Counted from the stretch's first letter, positions 41,884 through 52,286 are shown. The stretch is 54,309 bases of DNA from Bacillota bacterium (GCA_012518315.1 JAAYSL010000189.1:1-54309), one strand, 5' to 3'. Program-made: numbers and translations. Notes: generated by a model from the sequence alone, not told the origin.

Positions 41884-42776
41884 TGGATTTTGTCGGTAAG
41901 AGCAAGATCTCCTTTGGGATTTCCTTAGGTCTTATAGTGCTTTCCATTATCTTGCTGATTACACCGGGTCTGAACTGGGGAGTGGACTTTACCGGTGGCA
42001 CACTAATGGAGCGGGGGTTTGAGCGGCCCATTACCGCGGGTGAGATCCGGGAAGTCTTGGGAGCTGTACAATTAGCTGATATCGATTTGGTCAAGAGTGT
42101 AATCCAGCCGGTGGAGAATAACCGTGCAGCTCTAATTCGCACACAAACCCTCACCAGTGAACAGATTCAAGTGATTGATGATAGCTTGAGCAAGCATTTT
42201 GGTGAGGTCCAGGCGCGGCGAACAGAGATGGTTGGTCCTGTTGTGGGCCAGGAGCTAGTCAAACAGGCCCTGATGGCCCTTCTATTGGCCGCCATCGGCA
42301 TGCTGATCTATCTTTCTTTCAGATTTGAGTATCGGTTTGCCACGGTGGCAGTCTTGGCGGTTCTGCATGATGCCCTCATCGTGCTTGGCATTTTCGCCCT
42401 TTTGGCTAAAGAGATCAATAGTCCCTTTATCGCCTCGATCTTGACCGTGGTAGGCTATTCGGTGAATAATACCATCGTGATCTTCGACAAGATTCGGGAG
42501 AATATGAGCTTCCGTAAGCGGGAGTCGTGGGCCGAATTGGCCAATAAGAGCATTAATGAAACCCTGACCCGTTCCATTAATACGAGCCTAACTACTTTGC
42601 TGGCCGTATTAGCTTTATTCTTCTTTGGAGGGGCTACTATCCAGGACTTTGTCTTGGCACTATTGCTCGGTATAGTTGTCGGCACCTATTCATCTGTATT
42701 TGTGGCAGGTCCTCTTTGGGTAGTATGGAAGGACTGGGATGATCGGCGGAAGGCTACCAAGACAGCCCGGGCTTAG
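41883..42776 (+). CDS. secF: protein translocase subunit SecF
   Basis: GVDFTGGTLMERGF, VGYSVNNTIVIFDKIREN; start codon overlaps secD stop. Confidence 0.95.
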   Translation: MDFVGKSKISFGISLGLIVLSIILLITPGLNWGVDFTGGTLMERGFERPITAGEIREVLGAVQLADIDLVKSVIQPVENNRAALIRTQTLTSEQIQVIDDSLSKHFGEVQARRTEMVGPVVGQELVKQALMALLLAAIGMLIYLSFRFEYRFATVAVLAVLHDALIVLGIFALLAKEINSPFIASILTVVGYSVNNTIVIFDKIRENMSFRKRESWAELANKSINETLTRSINTSLTTLLAVLALFFFGGATIQDFVLALLLGIVVGTYSSVFVAGPLWVVWKDWDDRRKATKTARA

Positions 42777-42819
42777 GAATTATCCTTTGAAGGTACCAAG
42801 GTAATACTTGTAGTAGGAT

Positions 42820-42847
42820 AACCCCGGTGGATAGCCGGGGTTTTTTT
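42820..42847 (+). terminator. intrinsic terminator after secF
   Basis: AACCCCGG-tggata-gCCGGGGTT followed by T-tract. Confidence 0.9.
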
Positions 42848-42929
42848 CGTGGATTGGAGGAAGGATATGCCTAAAGGGTCAGTATTTTATCGGAGAAAGG
42901 TGACAGAAAACCAATAGGAGGTAGGAAAG

Positions 42930-43292
42930 ATGAGTTCTATTCGGAAGCTCCTTTATGCTAGTTTAGGATTAGTGGATTTGACCAGGGAAAAGGCGGAAAC
43001 CCTTGTTGCGGATCTGGTGGAGCGGGGCGAGATGACCAGTGAAGAAGGTAAAGACATTCTCACAGAGATGTTCGAAAGAGTCGGCACTGAGAAACAAGAG
43101 ATGTTAGACCGATTTCACAAGGAGTCCAAAAGAGTCATGGCGGGCATGGGAGTAGCCAGCAAACAAGAAGTGCAGGAGTTGCGGCTGCGCTTAGAGAAGC
43201 TAGAAAACCAATTGCGACAGGGGAAAGGGATCGAAGGAGATAAGGGGGAAACAGGTTCCACGACAGACGAGATAGGTAACACCGAAGCATGA
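42930..43292 (+). CDS. phasin/PhaF-like coiled-coil protein
   Basis: LLYASLGLVDLTREKAETLVADLVERGEMTSEEGKDILTEMFERV plus C-terminal coiled coil. Confidence 0.65.
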   Translation: MSSIRKLLYASLGLVDLTREKAETLVADLVERGEMTSEEGKDILTEMFERVGTEKQEMLDRFHKESKRVMAGMGVASKQEVQELRLRLEKLENQLRQGKGIEGDKGETGSTTDEIGNTEA

Positions 43293-43305
43293 ACGGGGGA
43301 GCATT

Positions 43306-44973
43306 TTGCTGTTTAGGGGAGTGAACCGCCGCTATCAGCATTTGCGGCGATACCGGCAGATTCTAGAGGTTTTTCTCAGGCACGGTTTTGGTTACCTTGT
43401 GCAGCAGCTAGACCTGTTGCATTTGCTGCCTTGGCGGAGGAGACTGTTTAAGGTGGAGGGGCGGCAACCCTCTCCCGGAAAGGGCCTTCGGCAGGCCTTT
43501 GAGGAACTTGGTCCCACTTTCATTAAGTTAGGCCAGATGCTGAGTACGAGAAGTGACATAGTTGGCCTGGATGTGACGACTGAGCTAGGTCGGCTCCAAG
43601 ATGAAGTCCCGGGTATACCCTTTGATCATGTGAGAAAACAGATCGAGAGCGAACTTGAGTGTTCTATTGACGCGGCCTTTGATAGTATCGAGGAGACCCC
43701 GATTGCCGCTGCCTCCATCGGGCAGGTACATAGGGCCGTACTTGATGGTCATGAAGTTGTCGTGAAAGTGATGAGACCGGGGATCGAAAGCACAGTCAAG
43801 ACTGATCTGGAGATCCTCTATCAAGTAGCTCGCATTGCGCGGGATCGATATAGAACGGATCTGTTTGATCCGCTAGAGGTAGTGGAGGACTTTGCCCGGC
43901 ATATGCGCCGGGAACTCGATTATACAGTGGAGGCTCGTAATGCCGAGCGCTTCCGGGAGAATGTGAGTAAGGAACCGCAAGTCCATGTCCCGAGAGTCTA
44001 CTGGTCTCACACAACATCTCGCTTACTGACTTTGGAGCTAGTTGCGGGAACCAAAGTGAGCCAGATTGATGAGCTCAAGGCCAAAGGTGTAGATTTGCAG
44101 GATGTGGCCCGGCGGGGTGCCCGCTCGTTTATGCAGCAAGTTATGATTCATGGTTTCTTTCATGGTGACCCACATCCCGGCAATATTCTAATTGAGGATG
44201 ATGGCACCATAGCCTTCATTGACTTTGGATTGATGGGACGTTTGGACAAGGTCACTATCGATAATCTCGCCATACTTTTTGTCGGTATTACCAAGCAAGA
44301 TATTCCCGGGATCATCCGGGGCCTTAGGGCCATCGCTATTTTCCGCGACAAGATCGATCTAATAGAGCTAGAGCGTGACATCGATGATGTCTTATTTCGC
44401 TACTATGGCAAACCTCTGGGCGAGTTATCCATGGCTGAGATTATCGGTGATCTTTTCCGCCTTACCAGGAAACACGGTATCGGGCTTCCCTCTGATTTTG
44501 CCTTACTACTCAAGGCTCTGCTTTTGATCGAGGGGATTGGTCGGGAATTAGATGAGAGTTTCAATATCTTCGAGATCGCAGAGCCCTTTGCCCAGGAGCT
44601 ACTAAGGCAACGCTTGCGGCCGGATAGGGTCATTAGAAAGACTGTTTCCGAGGGCAAGGACTATGGTCAGATGCTACTGCAACTACCTGCCAAGTTGGAC
44701 ACAGCTTTGGATTTGGTCAATCAAGATCGGCTACAGATCAACTTTCATCATCAAGGTTTAGAAAAACTGATTATTCGCCTAGACATCGCCAGTAACAGGC
44801 TAGCCTTTGCTTTGATTGTAGCGGCACTGGTCATCGGCTCATCTTTGTTGGTGCAAACCAATAAGGGGCCCACCTTATTGGGTTTACCATTACTTGGGGT
44901 GGTGGGCTTTCTTATCGCGGCCTTTTTCGGGATATGGCTGATTATCTCCATCGTTCGCTCGGGGCGCGTATGA
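43306..44973 (+). CDS. ABC1/AarF/UbiB atypical kinase family protein
   Basis: FIKLGQMLSTRSDIVG (KxGQ), AAASIGQVHRAVL, FFHGDPHPGNILI, IDFGLMGRLD; two C-terminal TM helices. Confidence 0.92.
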   Translation: MLFRGVNRRYQHLRRYRQILEVFLRHGFGYLVQQLDLLHLLPWRRRLFKVEGRQPSPGKGLRQAFEELGPTFIKLGQMLSTRSDIVGLDVTTELGRLQDEVPGIPFDHVRKQIESELECSIDAAFDSIEETPIAAASIGQVHRAVLDGHEVVVKVMRPGIESTVKTDLEILYQVARIARDRYRTDLFDPLEVVEDFARHMRRELDYTVEARNAERFRENVSKEPQVHVPRVYWSHTTSRLLTLELVAGTKVSQIDELKAKGVDLQDVARRGARSFMQQVMIHGFFHGDPHPGNILIEDDGTIAFIDFGLMGRLDKVTIDNLAILFVGITKQDIPGIIRGLRAIAIFRDKIDLIELERDIDDVLFRYYGKPLGELSMAEIIGDLFRLTRKHGIGLPSDFALLLKALLLIEGIGRELDESFNIFEIAEPFAQELLRQRLRPDRVIRKTVSEGKDYGQMLLQLPAKLDTALDLVNQDRLQINFHHQGLEKLIIRLDIASNRLAFALIVAALVIGSSLLVQTNKGPTLLGLPLLGVVGFLIAAFFGIWLIISIVRSGRV

Positions 44974-45087
44974 TGGGGCCGCTTCATCTTTGGGTTCTTT
45001 GAGACTAGGGACTAGCCAGCTAGAGGAGACAGCTGAGAGTAAAGAGAATATCCTAGTTGAGAAGAGTAGGGAGGGCGGTGGTTGTAA

Positions 45088-45423
45088 ATGATTATCTATT
45101 TGGTGTTGGCGCTGATTTTTGCAGTATTTGTGGCGCTTTTTGCGGTACAAAACGCCGGTCAGATTACAGTCAACTTTTTGGCGTGGCAGTGGAATACATC
45201 AGTGGCAGTGATCATTTTGGGCGCGGCAGCCTTCGGGGCCATATTCGGCGGCTTGATGGCCATCATCCGGGAAATACAGCTAAAGCTCAAGTTGCGCAGT
45301 GCTGAGGGAAGGGCCAATCGGTTAGAGACTCTCCTGGAGGAAACTGAAACAGAGAAAGAGAGGCTACAGGGTCTGCTCGCGGAAGGAGGTTCTGCTAGCG
45401 GTCAGGGCGAAGAAGGTGTTTGA
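45088..45423 (+). CDS. LapA-domain (DUF1049) membrane protein
   Basis: Two TM helices, FAVQNAGQITVNFLAWQWNTSVAVIILGAAAFGAIFGGL. Confidence 0.75.
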   Translation: MIIYLVLALIFAVFVALFAVQNAGQITVNFLAWQWNTSVAVIILGAAAFGAIFGGLMAIIREIQLKLKLRSAEGRANRLETLLEETETEKERLQGLLAEGGSASGQGEEGV

Positions 45424-45435
45424 GGTGAGTCTCCT

Positions 45436-48108
45436 ATGGTAAATGGACATGCTACCTGGCTGCTTCGAACTGGTAACCCACAAAAAGAGCTAGCACTGAC
45501 AAATGATCTAGGGATATCCCCTACCTTGGCCCGGATTTTGGTGGGCCGGGGTATTGATACACCCGCGGCAGTCCGGGAGTTCTTTGATATAAGCTGGAAA
45601 AAGGTGCCATCGCCGTGGCTACTAGAGGATATGAAGACGGCTGCAACCCGCTTGGCTAAGGCAATAGAATGCCGGGAGACAGTCGGCATCTATGGTGACT
45701 ATGATGTAGATGGTGTCACTGCCACAGCCCTTTTGGTGCAAGTGATCCGGGACCTTGGGGGACTTGCGACTTATTATATCCCTCGGCGGGGGGAAGAGGG
45801 CTATGGCCTACATCAAGAAGCATTAGCGGAACTCGCTAGCCACACCCAATTGGTGGTCACAGTTGACTGCGGCATCACGGCAATGGCAGAGGCAGAGTTT
45901 GCCAGGGACAAGGGTCTAGATCTGATTATTACTGATCATCATCAGCCCGGTGAGGTATTACCTAAGGCGCTAGCTATTGTCAATCCCAATCGACCAGATT
46001 GCCAGTATCCTACTAAGGAGCTGGCCGGGGTGGGGGTGGCATTCAAGCTGGCCCATGCAGTGGCTCTCTTGGTTACCCAGAATACTCAAGCCGCGGATGA
46101 GATTGTTTTGCCGTACCTTGATCTTGTGGCACTAGGCACTGTTGCTGATGTAGTACCACTTCGAGGCGAAAACCGTACTCTGGTGCATATGGGCCTAGAG
46201 CGCTTTGCCAGGGTTTCAACTGGTCTCGGTGCTCTAGTGGAAGTTGCCGGGCTTGGTGACAAAGAGCTTTCGGTAGGGAGTTTGGCCTTTGGATTGGCCC
46301 CCCGCATCAATGCTTTGGGCAGACTAGATGATGCCTCAGTGGCAGTCCGTTTGCTTCTGACTCAGGATGCCCAAGAGGCGAGGCAGCTGGCGGAGACACT
46401 AGATGCAACTAACCGTGAGAGGCAAGCTATCGAAGCCCGGGTCACAGAAGAAGCTATGACCAAGGTGGAAAAAGAAATCGATTTGGAAAAGGACTGGGCT
46501 ATTGTCCTGGCTTCTCCCCAATGGCATCCAGGCGTGATTGGGATAGTCGCCTCTAGGCTAGTGGAAAAGTACCACAGACCCACAATCTTAATCAGCCTGG
46601 CTGAAGAACCAGGTAGGGGTTCGGGCCGGAGCATAGAAGGGTTTGACCTGCATAAGGCCTTACAGTCGCTAGGTTCCATGTTGGAGCGCTATGGTGGACA
46701 CAAAATGGCCGCTGGTCTATCAGTGCGGCATGAGGTCATTCCTAGGCTTCGTCAAGGCTTTGGTGAAATAGCCCGGGCCGAATTGACCAAAGAGAATCTA
46801 GTGCCTAAGCTGAGGATTGATGCTAAGGTAGGACTAGATGAGATTAATGAGGGCTTGCTTGAAGAGCTTAACCGCCTAGCTCCCTATGGCGTAGGCAATC
46901 CTCAGCCAATTTTGATGGCTGAGGCGCTGGCTATGCAGAAGAGTTTTCTGGTAGGGAAGAACCGAACCCACCTCAAATTACTGGTTTCCGAAGGGGATCG
47001 GCAGGCCAATATCACCCAAAGCCAGTTTGAAGCCATTGGTTTTAGAATGGCGGAGAGACTAGACTTAGTGGAGGAAGCTCTTCAGGTGGATTTGGCCTTT
47101 CAGCCACAGCTTAATGTCTGGAATGGCAGAACCAGTATAGATTTGATTCTCAAAGACTTGCGCCTACCGAAACAAGAGCTTAGGCAGCGGTATTTAGACC
47201 TGAGTCTAGACCACTACCAAGAGGTCGTAGGCAAGGTCAGTGGGTTAGTGCCCAGACACCCCATGGATATGGATGATGTGAAGGGGCTTAAACCAGTAGC
47301 TCACCGCCGGGAAGTGATAGACTGGCGGGATAACCTGGACAAAGGCGCAGTTTTGTCCCAGGTCTTTTCTATGGATGGCATATCCTTACTGTATGTGGCA
47401 ACACCGGCCTATGCTATGGCTTTAGCAAAAAGGCTTACACAGGCTAGAGCTTATCGGGGACGTGTGGGAATTTTCTATCATAGGATGCCCCAAGAGGCCG
47501 GGGCTACGTTGGAGAAAGCTCTACAACAAGGGGAATTGTCCCTAGTCATTACTGCTGAATTGGCAAAGGAATCTTTAGCACAGTACTTTCGAAGACTGGT
47601 GCTTTATCACTTGCCACTTGACCCAACGGCATTTCGCTATGGATGGGAATTCGATACACCAGAGCTTTGCCTAGCTTACACATCGGTAGACGTGGATCGG
47701 TATCAAAAAGCATTGCGGGGACAATTTCCTGGAAGAGAAGAGTTAGCCAAGCTATATGTGGCTTTAGCTAATGCAGGGGCATTTACGCAGTTGGTTCAAG
47801 TAAGTAGGGGTTGGTGTGATGAGCTTGGGCTTTGTCTAGACTGGACTGGGATTTGCCAAGCTTTACGTGTTTTCTCTGACCTTAGCCTAGTCGAGGTAGA
47901 TGAGCCAACATCCTGGGAAAAAGCCGATACTGTTTGGGTCACGCTCTTGCCTAGCCCTGAAAACAAGCTAGACTTGACCAGATCCATAAGCTATAATGAG
48001 TGTGTGAAACATCGGGATTATCTGGATCACTATAGCAAATGGGCCTTAGAGACACCTATCACCCAATTCCAGGGGCAGGAAGCATGGGAAGAGGTGCTCG
48101 GGGCCTAG
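45436..48108 (+). CDS. recJ: single-stranded-DNA-specific exonuclease RecJ
   Basis: DHH motifs GIYGDYDVDGVTATALL, ITDHHQPGE, VDCGIT; DHHA1 GRGSGRSIEGFDLHKAL; long RecJ_C-like C-terminus. Confidence 0.94.
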   Translation: MVNGHATWLLRTGNPQKELALTNDLGISPTLARILVGRGIDTPAAVREFFDISWKKVPSPWLLEDMKTAATRLAKAIECRETVGIYGDYDVDGVTATALLVQVIRDLGGLATYYIPRRGEEGYGLHQEALAELASHTQLVVTVDCGITAMAEAEFARDKGLDLIITDHHQPGEVLPKALAIVNPNRPDCQYPTKELAGVGVAFKLAHAVALLVTQNTQAADEIVLPYLDLVALGTVADVVPLRGENRTLVHMGLERFARVSTGLGALVEVAGLGDKELSVGSLAFGLAPRINALGRLDDASVAVRLLLTQDAQEARQLAETLDATNRERQAIEARVTEEAMTKVEKEIDLEKDWAIVLASPQWHPGVIGIVASRLVEKYHRPTILISLAEEPGRGSGRSIEGFDLHKALQSLGSMLERYGGHKMAAGLSVRHEVIPRLRQGFGEIARAELTKENLVPKLRIDAKVGLDEINEGLLEELNRLAPYGVGNPQPILMAEALAMQKSFLVGKNRTHLKLLVSEGDRQANITQSQFEAIGFRMAERLDLVEEALQVDLAFQPQLNVWNGRTSIDLILKDLRLPKQELRQRYLDLSLDHYQEVVGKVSGLVPRHPMDMDDVKGLKPVAHRREVIDWRDNLDKGAVLSQVFSMDGISLLYVATPAYAMALAKRLTQARAYRGRVGIFYHRMPQEAGATLEKALQQGELSLVITAELAKESLAQYFRRLVLYHLPLDPTAFRYGWEFDTPELCLAYTSVDVDRYQKALRGQFPGREELAKLYVALANAGAFTQLVQVSRGWCDELGLCLDWTGICQALRVFSDLSLVEVDEPTSWEKADTVWVTLLPSPENKLDLTRSISYNECVKHRDYLDHYSKWALETPITQFQGQEAWEEVLGA

Positions 48109-48154
48109 TAGCAGACTATCCCTTGATGAATGGATCTTTACTTTGGAGGTGAGC

Positions 48155-48721
48155 ATGGTGGGCAACCCCAACCATGGAGGTATGGTTGCATCCGCCTATA
48201 CTATGGATTTACGGAGCAAGATACGGGTCGTTCCCGATTTCCCCAAACCTGGCGTTAGTTTCAAGGATATCACCACCTTGCTAAAGGACGGCGCTGCACT
48301 TAGATATGTTGTGGATCGCATGGCAGACCATTTTAAAGACAGCAAGGTTGACGTAATTCTTGGAGTTGAATCCCGGGGGTTTCTCTTCGGGGCGCCACTA
48401 GCGTACAAAATGGGTACGGGTTTTGTCTTGGTTCGCAAACCCGGTAAACTGCCCTCTGGTATTGTGAGGGCTTCCTATGAACTAGAGTATGGCTCTGATT
48501 CCCTTGAAATCCATAGAGATGCTATCGAGCCGGGGCAGCGGGTACTCTTGGTGGACGATTTGCTGGCTACAGGAGGGACGATGGCCGCAGCTGCGGATCT
48601 AGTTAAGCAGCTCCAAGGAGAGATCGCGGGTTTTGCTTTTGCCGTCGAGCTAACCTATCTTAACGGGCGAGACAAACTCGGTGATGAAGAGATTCTCAGC
48701 CTAGTGTGTTACGACTCATAA
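48155..48721 (+). CDS. apt: adenine phosphoribosyltransferase
   Basis: IRVVPDFPKPGVSFKDITTLL, ILGVESRGFLFGAPLA, VLLVDDLLATGGTMAAA; start placed at ATG 48155 behind GGAGG. Confidence 0.94.
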   Translation: MVGNPNHGGMVASAYTMDLRSKIRVVPDFPKPGVSFKDITTLLKDGAALRYVVDRMADHFKDSKVDVILGVESRGFLFGAPLAYKMGTGFVLVRKPGKLPSGIVRASYELEYGSDSLEIHRDAIEPGQRVLLVDDLLATGGTMAAAADLVKQLQGEIAGFAFAVELTYLNGRDKLGDEEILSLVCYDS

Positions 48722-48752
48722 GCCAGTGCCATATAGTAGTATGGAACAACCA

Positions 48753-48788
48753 GACACTCTTTTCCAGTAACCATGGGAAAAGAGTGTC
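48753..48788. other. perfect 13-bp inverted repeat between apt and relA/spoT
   Basis: GACACTCTTTTCC-agtaaccatg-GGAAAAGAGTGTC. Confidence 0.8.
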
Positions 48789-48852
48789 GGTGTATATGAT
48801 TTACAGTAGCCATCTTGGGATGATCACAGCTGTTTTGCGGGGTCTTTTAATT

Positions 48853-51003
48853 ATGGATGTTGAAAAGCTAGAAAGCCGCATAATCGAGTATAATTCCCAT
48901 GCAGATCTGGAATTGGTCGAGCGGGCCTATGCTCTTGCCAAAAAGGCCCACCAAGGGCAGTACCGGGACTCAGGTGAGGTCTTCTTTAAGCATCCCTTTG
49001 AGGTAGCAATGATCTTGGCTGAGTTTGAATTTGACACGGTTACCATTGCCGCGGGGCTTTTGCATGATGTGCTAGAGGATACCGATGTTACCCGGGATGA
49101 GCTGACAGAAGAGTTCGGCGAGGAAATCGTTTTGCTGGTTGATGGGGTAACTAAGCTCTCACGCATACCCTTCCAGACTCGGGAGGAGCATCAGGCCCAG
49201 AGCCTACGCAAGATGTTTTTGGCCATGGCTGAGGATCTGCGGGTAGTGGTAATTAAGCTAGCTGATCGATTGCATAACATGAGAACACTGAGGCATTTGC
49301 CAGAGGATCGCCAAGTGCGAATGGCAAACGAGACATTGGAGATCTACGCTCCCTTAGCTCACAGGCTGGGGATGTGGGGTATCAAATGGGAAATGGAAGA
49401 CCTGTCTTTTCGTTATCTTAAGCCCCAGGCCTATTATGATGTGGCTAACAAGATGGCTAAGCAGCGGCAGGAGCGGGAGGGCGAGCTGCAGTTAGTGATG
49501 CAGACTCTCCGAGAGACAATGGCTGAAGTTGGTGTCGCTGCGGAGGTCTCCGGTAGATCCAAGCATTTTTATAGCATCTACCAAAAGATGCAAAGACAAG
49601 ATAAATCCTTTGATGAGATCTATGATTTTCTGGCTGTGCGGGTAATCGTTGATACGGTGAAAGACTGCTATGGAGTCTTGGGTGTAGTTCACACACTATG
49701 GAAGCCGGTTCCGGGACGCTTTAAAGACTATATCGCCATGCCAAAGTCCAATATGTACCAATCTCTGCACACCACGGTGATTGGCCCCAAGGGAGATCCC
49801 TTTGAGATTCAGATTCGCACTTGGGAGATGCATCGGATTGCCGAGAAAGGAATCGCCGCCCATTGGCTATACAAGGAAGGCCAGCGACGCAGCACTATTG
49901 AGTTTGAAGAGAAGATAGCTTGGTTACGCCAGGTAATGGACTGGCTCAAAGAGATGAAGGATCCTGAGGAGTTTATGGCTACCCTCAAGATTGATCTGTT
50001 TGAAGATGAGGTCTTTGTGTTCACACCCAAGGGTGATGTAAAGAATCTGCCGGCTGGGTCTACGCCGGTTGATTTTGCTTTTAGTGTCCATACAGATGTA
50101 GGTCTACACTGTAGTGGTGCAAAGGTGAATGGGCGGATTGTACCCCTTGATTACCAGTTAAACAATGGCGAATTTGTGCAGATTCTTACATCAAAGACAC
50201 CATCCCCTAGCCAGGACTGGTTGGGGTTTGTTAAGACTTCTAAGGCTCGTAGCAAGATTCGGGCCTGGATCAAAGAGCAGCAGCGGGATGAGAGTGTTGA
50301 GCGAGGGCATGATCTACTCTTAAGAGAATGCCGCAAGCTTGGTGTCGAACCCAGTGAAGTCTTGAAGACTGATGAGGTAACCGACTTAGCCAAACGCTAT
50401 GGTTTGGCTACACGGGAGGATCTGCTGGCTGCCGTAGGCTATGGGAAAATCCTGCCCAGGCAAGTCATCGGTAAGCTGGCAGATCAGGACGAAGTCGATG
50501 GGATTAGCCAGGAAATAAAGCCTCAAAAACCAGCCCAGGGTCGTAGCCGGGTGCCTTTGGGCATTACTGCTAAGGGCTTGGACAACCTACTGGTGAGAAT
50601 TTCCAAATGCTGCAACCCGGTACCTGGCGATGACATCGTCGGGTATATTACCCGGGGAAGAGGGGTATCTGTGCATAGAACTGACTGCCCCAATGTAGCT
50701 GCCTTGGCCAAGGAGCCAGAGCGGAGAATTGATATCCAATGGAACACTGAGGAAGAATCGTCCTATCCGGTGGAGCTAGCGATTGAGGCCATCGATCGGG
50801 CAAACCTTCTCACCTCCATCATGAACACTATCTCTGAGAGCAAGACTCAGATTGAAGCAGTCAATGCCCGGACAGTTGAGCACCAGGTGGCTTTAATCAA
50901 CTTGGTAGTCAATATCCATGATGTGGAGCATATGCAAGATGTTATGCGTAGGATTGAGCGGGTGGATGGCGTAGTAGAGGTTAAGCGGGCACGGCCGACT
51001 TGA
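48853..51003 (+). CDS. relA: bifunctional (p)ppGpp synthetase/hydrolase, RelA/SpoT family
   Basis: HD domain LLHDVLEDTDVTRDELTEEFG, synthetase SIYQKMQRQDKSFDEIYDFLAVRVIV, TGS and ACT domains; start placed at ATG 48853. Confidence 0.95.
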   Translation: MDVEKLESRIIEYNSHADLELVERAYALAKKAHQGQYRDSGEVFFKHPFEVAMILAEFEFDTVTIAAGLLHDVLEDTDVTRDELTEEFGEEIVLLVDGVTKLSRIPFQTREEHQAQSLRKMFLAMAEDLRVVVIKLADRLHNMRTLRHLPEDRQVRMANETLEIYAPLAHRLGMWGIKWEMEDLSFRYLKPQAYYDVANKMAKQRQEREGELQLVMQTLRETMAEVGVAAEVSGRSKHFYSIYQKMQRQDKSFDEIYDFLAVRVIVDTVKDCYGVLGVVHTLWKPVPGRFKDYIAMPKSNMYQSLHTTVIGPKGDPFEIQIRTWEMHRIAEKGIAAHWLYKEGQRRSTIEFEEKIAWLRQVMDWLKEMKDPEEFMATLKIDLFEDEVFVFTPKGDVKNLPAGSTPVDFAFSVHTDVGLHCSGAKVNGRIVPLDYQLNNGEFVQILTSKTPSPSQDWLGFVKTSKARSKIRAWIKEQQRDESVERGHDLLLRECRKLGVEPSEVLKTDEVTDLAKRYGLATREDLLAAVGYGKILPRQVIGKLADQDEVDGISQEIKPQKPAQGRSRVPLGITAKGLDNLLVRISKCCNPVPGDDIVGYITRGRGVSVHRTDCPNVAALAKEPERRIDIQWNTEEESSYPVELAIEAIDRANLLTSIMNTISESKTQIEAVNARTVEHQVALINLVVNIHDVEHMQDVMRRIERVDGVVEVKRARPT

Positions 51004-51101
51004 GCTAAGGATAATGCCGATCCATTCTCGGGTTGCCGACCAATTCCGGCATTTTGAGGCGAGACTGTCAAAATAGTACTTGCAGGAAAGGAATAGTAGA
51101 C

Positions 51102-51560
51102 TTGCGAGCTTTAGTGCAAAGGGTAAGTCGTGGTAGTGTTGAAATAGATGGACGTGTGGTTGGCTCCATCGGACCGGGTATGGTTGTTTTGTTAGGTGTA
51201 GCAGAAGATGATACAAAGTGGGATGCCCAGTGGCTTGCCCAGAAAACCGCAAACTTGCGGATTTTCGATGATGAGGCTGGCCGGATGAATCGTTCGCTCC
51301 TGGAGACTAAAGGAGAAGCTCTGATTGTCTCCCAGTTTACCCTCTATGGGGAATGCCGGAAAGGGCGGCGACCTAGCTTTGATAAGGCGGCACCACCTGA
51401 GCTGGCGGAGGAGCTTTATGACGAGTTTGTCGTGGAAATGCAGGAACACGGTGTGAAGGTAGCCACCGGCCAATTTCAAGCGTTCATGAAGGTATATCTT
51501 GAGAACAATGGACCAGTAACACTAATGGTGGAGTCAGACAGCGCTCGGCCCACCGGATAA
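51102..51560 (+). CDS. dtd: D-aminoacyl-tRNA deacylase
   Basis: MRALVQRVSRGSVEIDG, LIVSQFTLYGECRKGRRPSFDKAA, NNGPVTLMVES; TTG start at 51102. Confidence 0.95.
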   Translation: MRALVQRVSRGSVEIDGRVVGSIGPGMVVLLGVAEDDTKWDAQWLAQKTANLRIFDDEAGRMNRSLLETKGEALIVSQFTLYGECRKGRRPSFDKAAPPELAEELYDEFVVEMQEHGVKVATGQFQAFMKVYLENNGPVTLMVESDSARPTG

Positions 51561-51637
51561 GATGTAGCTTGGTGGCAAGCTAGCTGAACCAGAAGCCTTG
51601 GGACCTAGTCCGGAGAGGCGTCACGGAGAGATAGACT

Positions 51638-52258
51638 ATGGAAATTGGTGTAATTGCAGTAGGTGGATTTGCTGTCAACTGCTATGTTGTTTACGAAAAG
51701 GGGCGGGGTATTGTCATTGACCCCGGGGCTGATGCCAAAACCATCCTAGCTTTTACAGAGCAACAAGGGCTAGAAATCGAGGCCATTATCAATACCCATG
51801 GACATTTCGATCACATTGGTGCTAATGGAGCTATCAAAAATGCCTTTGATGCACCTTTGTATATTCACTGGGAGGACGAGCCCTGTTTGAAGGATGCTAA
51901 GCGGAATCTATCGGTGTGGGCAGGCCTGGAAGCAATGGTTAGCCCCCCGGCAGATTACCTATTATCCGGTGGTGAGGTTCTGGAGGTGGCGGGCCTTAGG
52001 GTGGAGGTTTTGCACACTCCAGGTCACAGTCCCGGCAGCATTTGCTTAAGCTTAGGAGGTGTGCTGTTTACCGGTGATACGTTATTTGCTGGTTCTGTAG
52101 GCCGGACTGATTTTCCTGGGGCCTCTGGGGAAAAATTGATGGATTCATTACACAATGTGATTATGCCTTTGCCTTTGGAGACGGTGGTCTATCCAGGCCA
52201 TGGCCCAGCCAGTCGGTTGGAGGCGGAGATGAAGCACAATCCCTTCCTGCGCTGCTAA
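51638..52258 (+). CDS. MBL-fold metallohydrolase (glyoxalase II-like)
   Basis: INTHGHFDHIGANGAIK, HTPGHSPGSICL, FTGDTLFAGSVGRTDFPG, VYPGHGP. Confidence 0.92.
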   Translation: MEIGVIAVGGFAVNCYVVYEKGRGIVIDPGADAKTILAFTEQQGLEIEAIINTHGHFDHIGANGAIKNAFDAPLYIHWEDEPCLKDAKRNLSVWAGLEAMVSPPADYLLSGGEVLEVAGLRVEVLHTPGHSPGSICLSLGGVLFTGDTLFAGSVGRTDFPGASGEKLMDSLHNVIMPLPLETVVYPGHGPASRLEAEMKHNPFLRC

Positions 52259-52286
52259 TCTATAGCATTGCTGGGTTTCGGTTTGG

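Noticed and set aside
45436-48108. Long C-terminal extension of RecJ considered as a novel fusion
   Set aside because: Consistent with the known RecJ C-terminal domain of Bacillota RecJ proteins.
48706-48852. N-terminal extension of the listed RelA/SpoT ORF
   Set aside because: Overlaps the apt stop and runs through the perfect inverted repeat; ATG 48853 gives the expected family N-terminus.
51013-51056. AATGCCG...CGGCATT after relA/spoT as terminator
   Set aside because: Large loop and short T run; cannot be distinguished from chance without folding.
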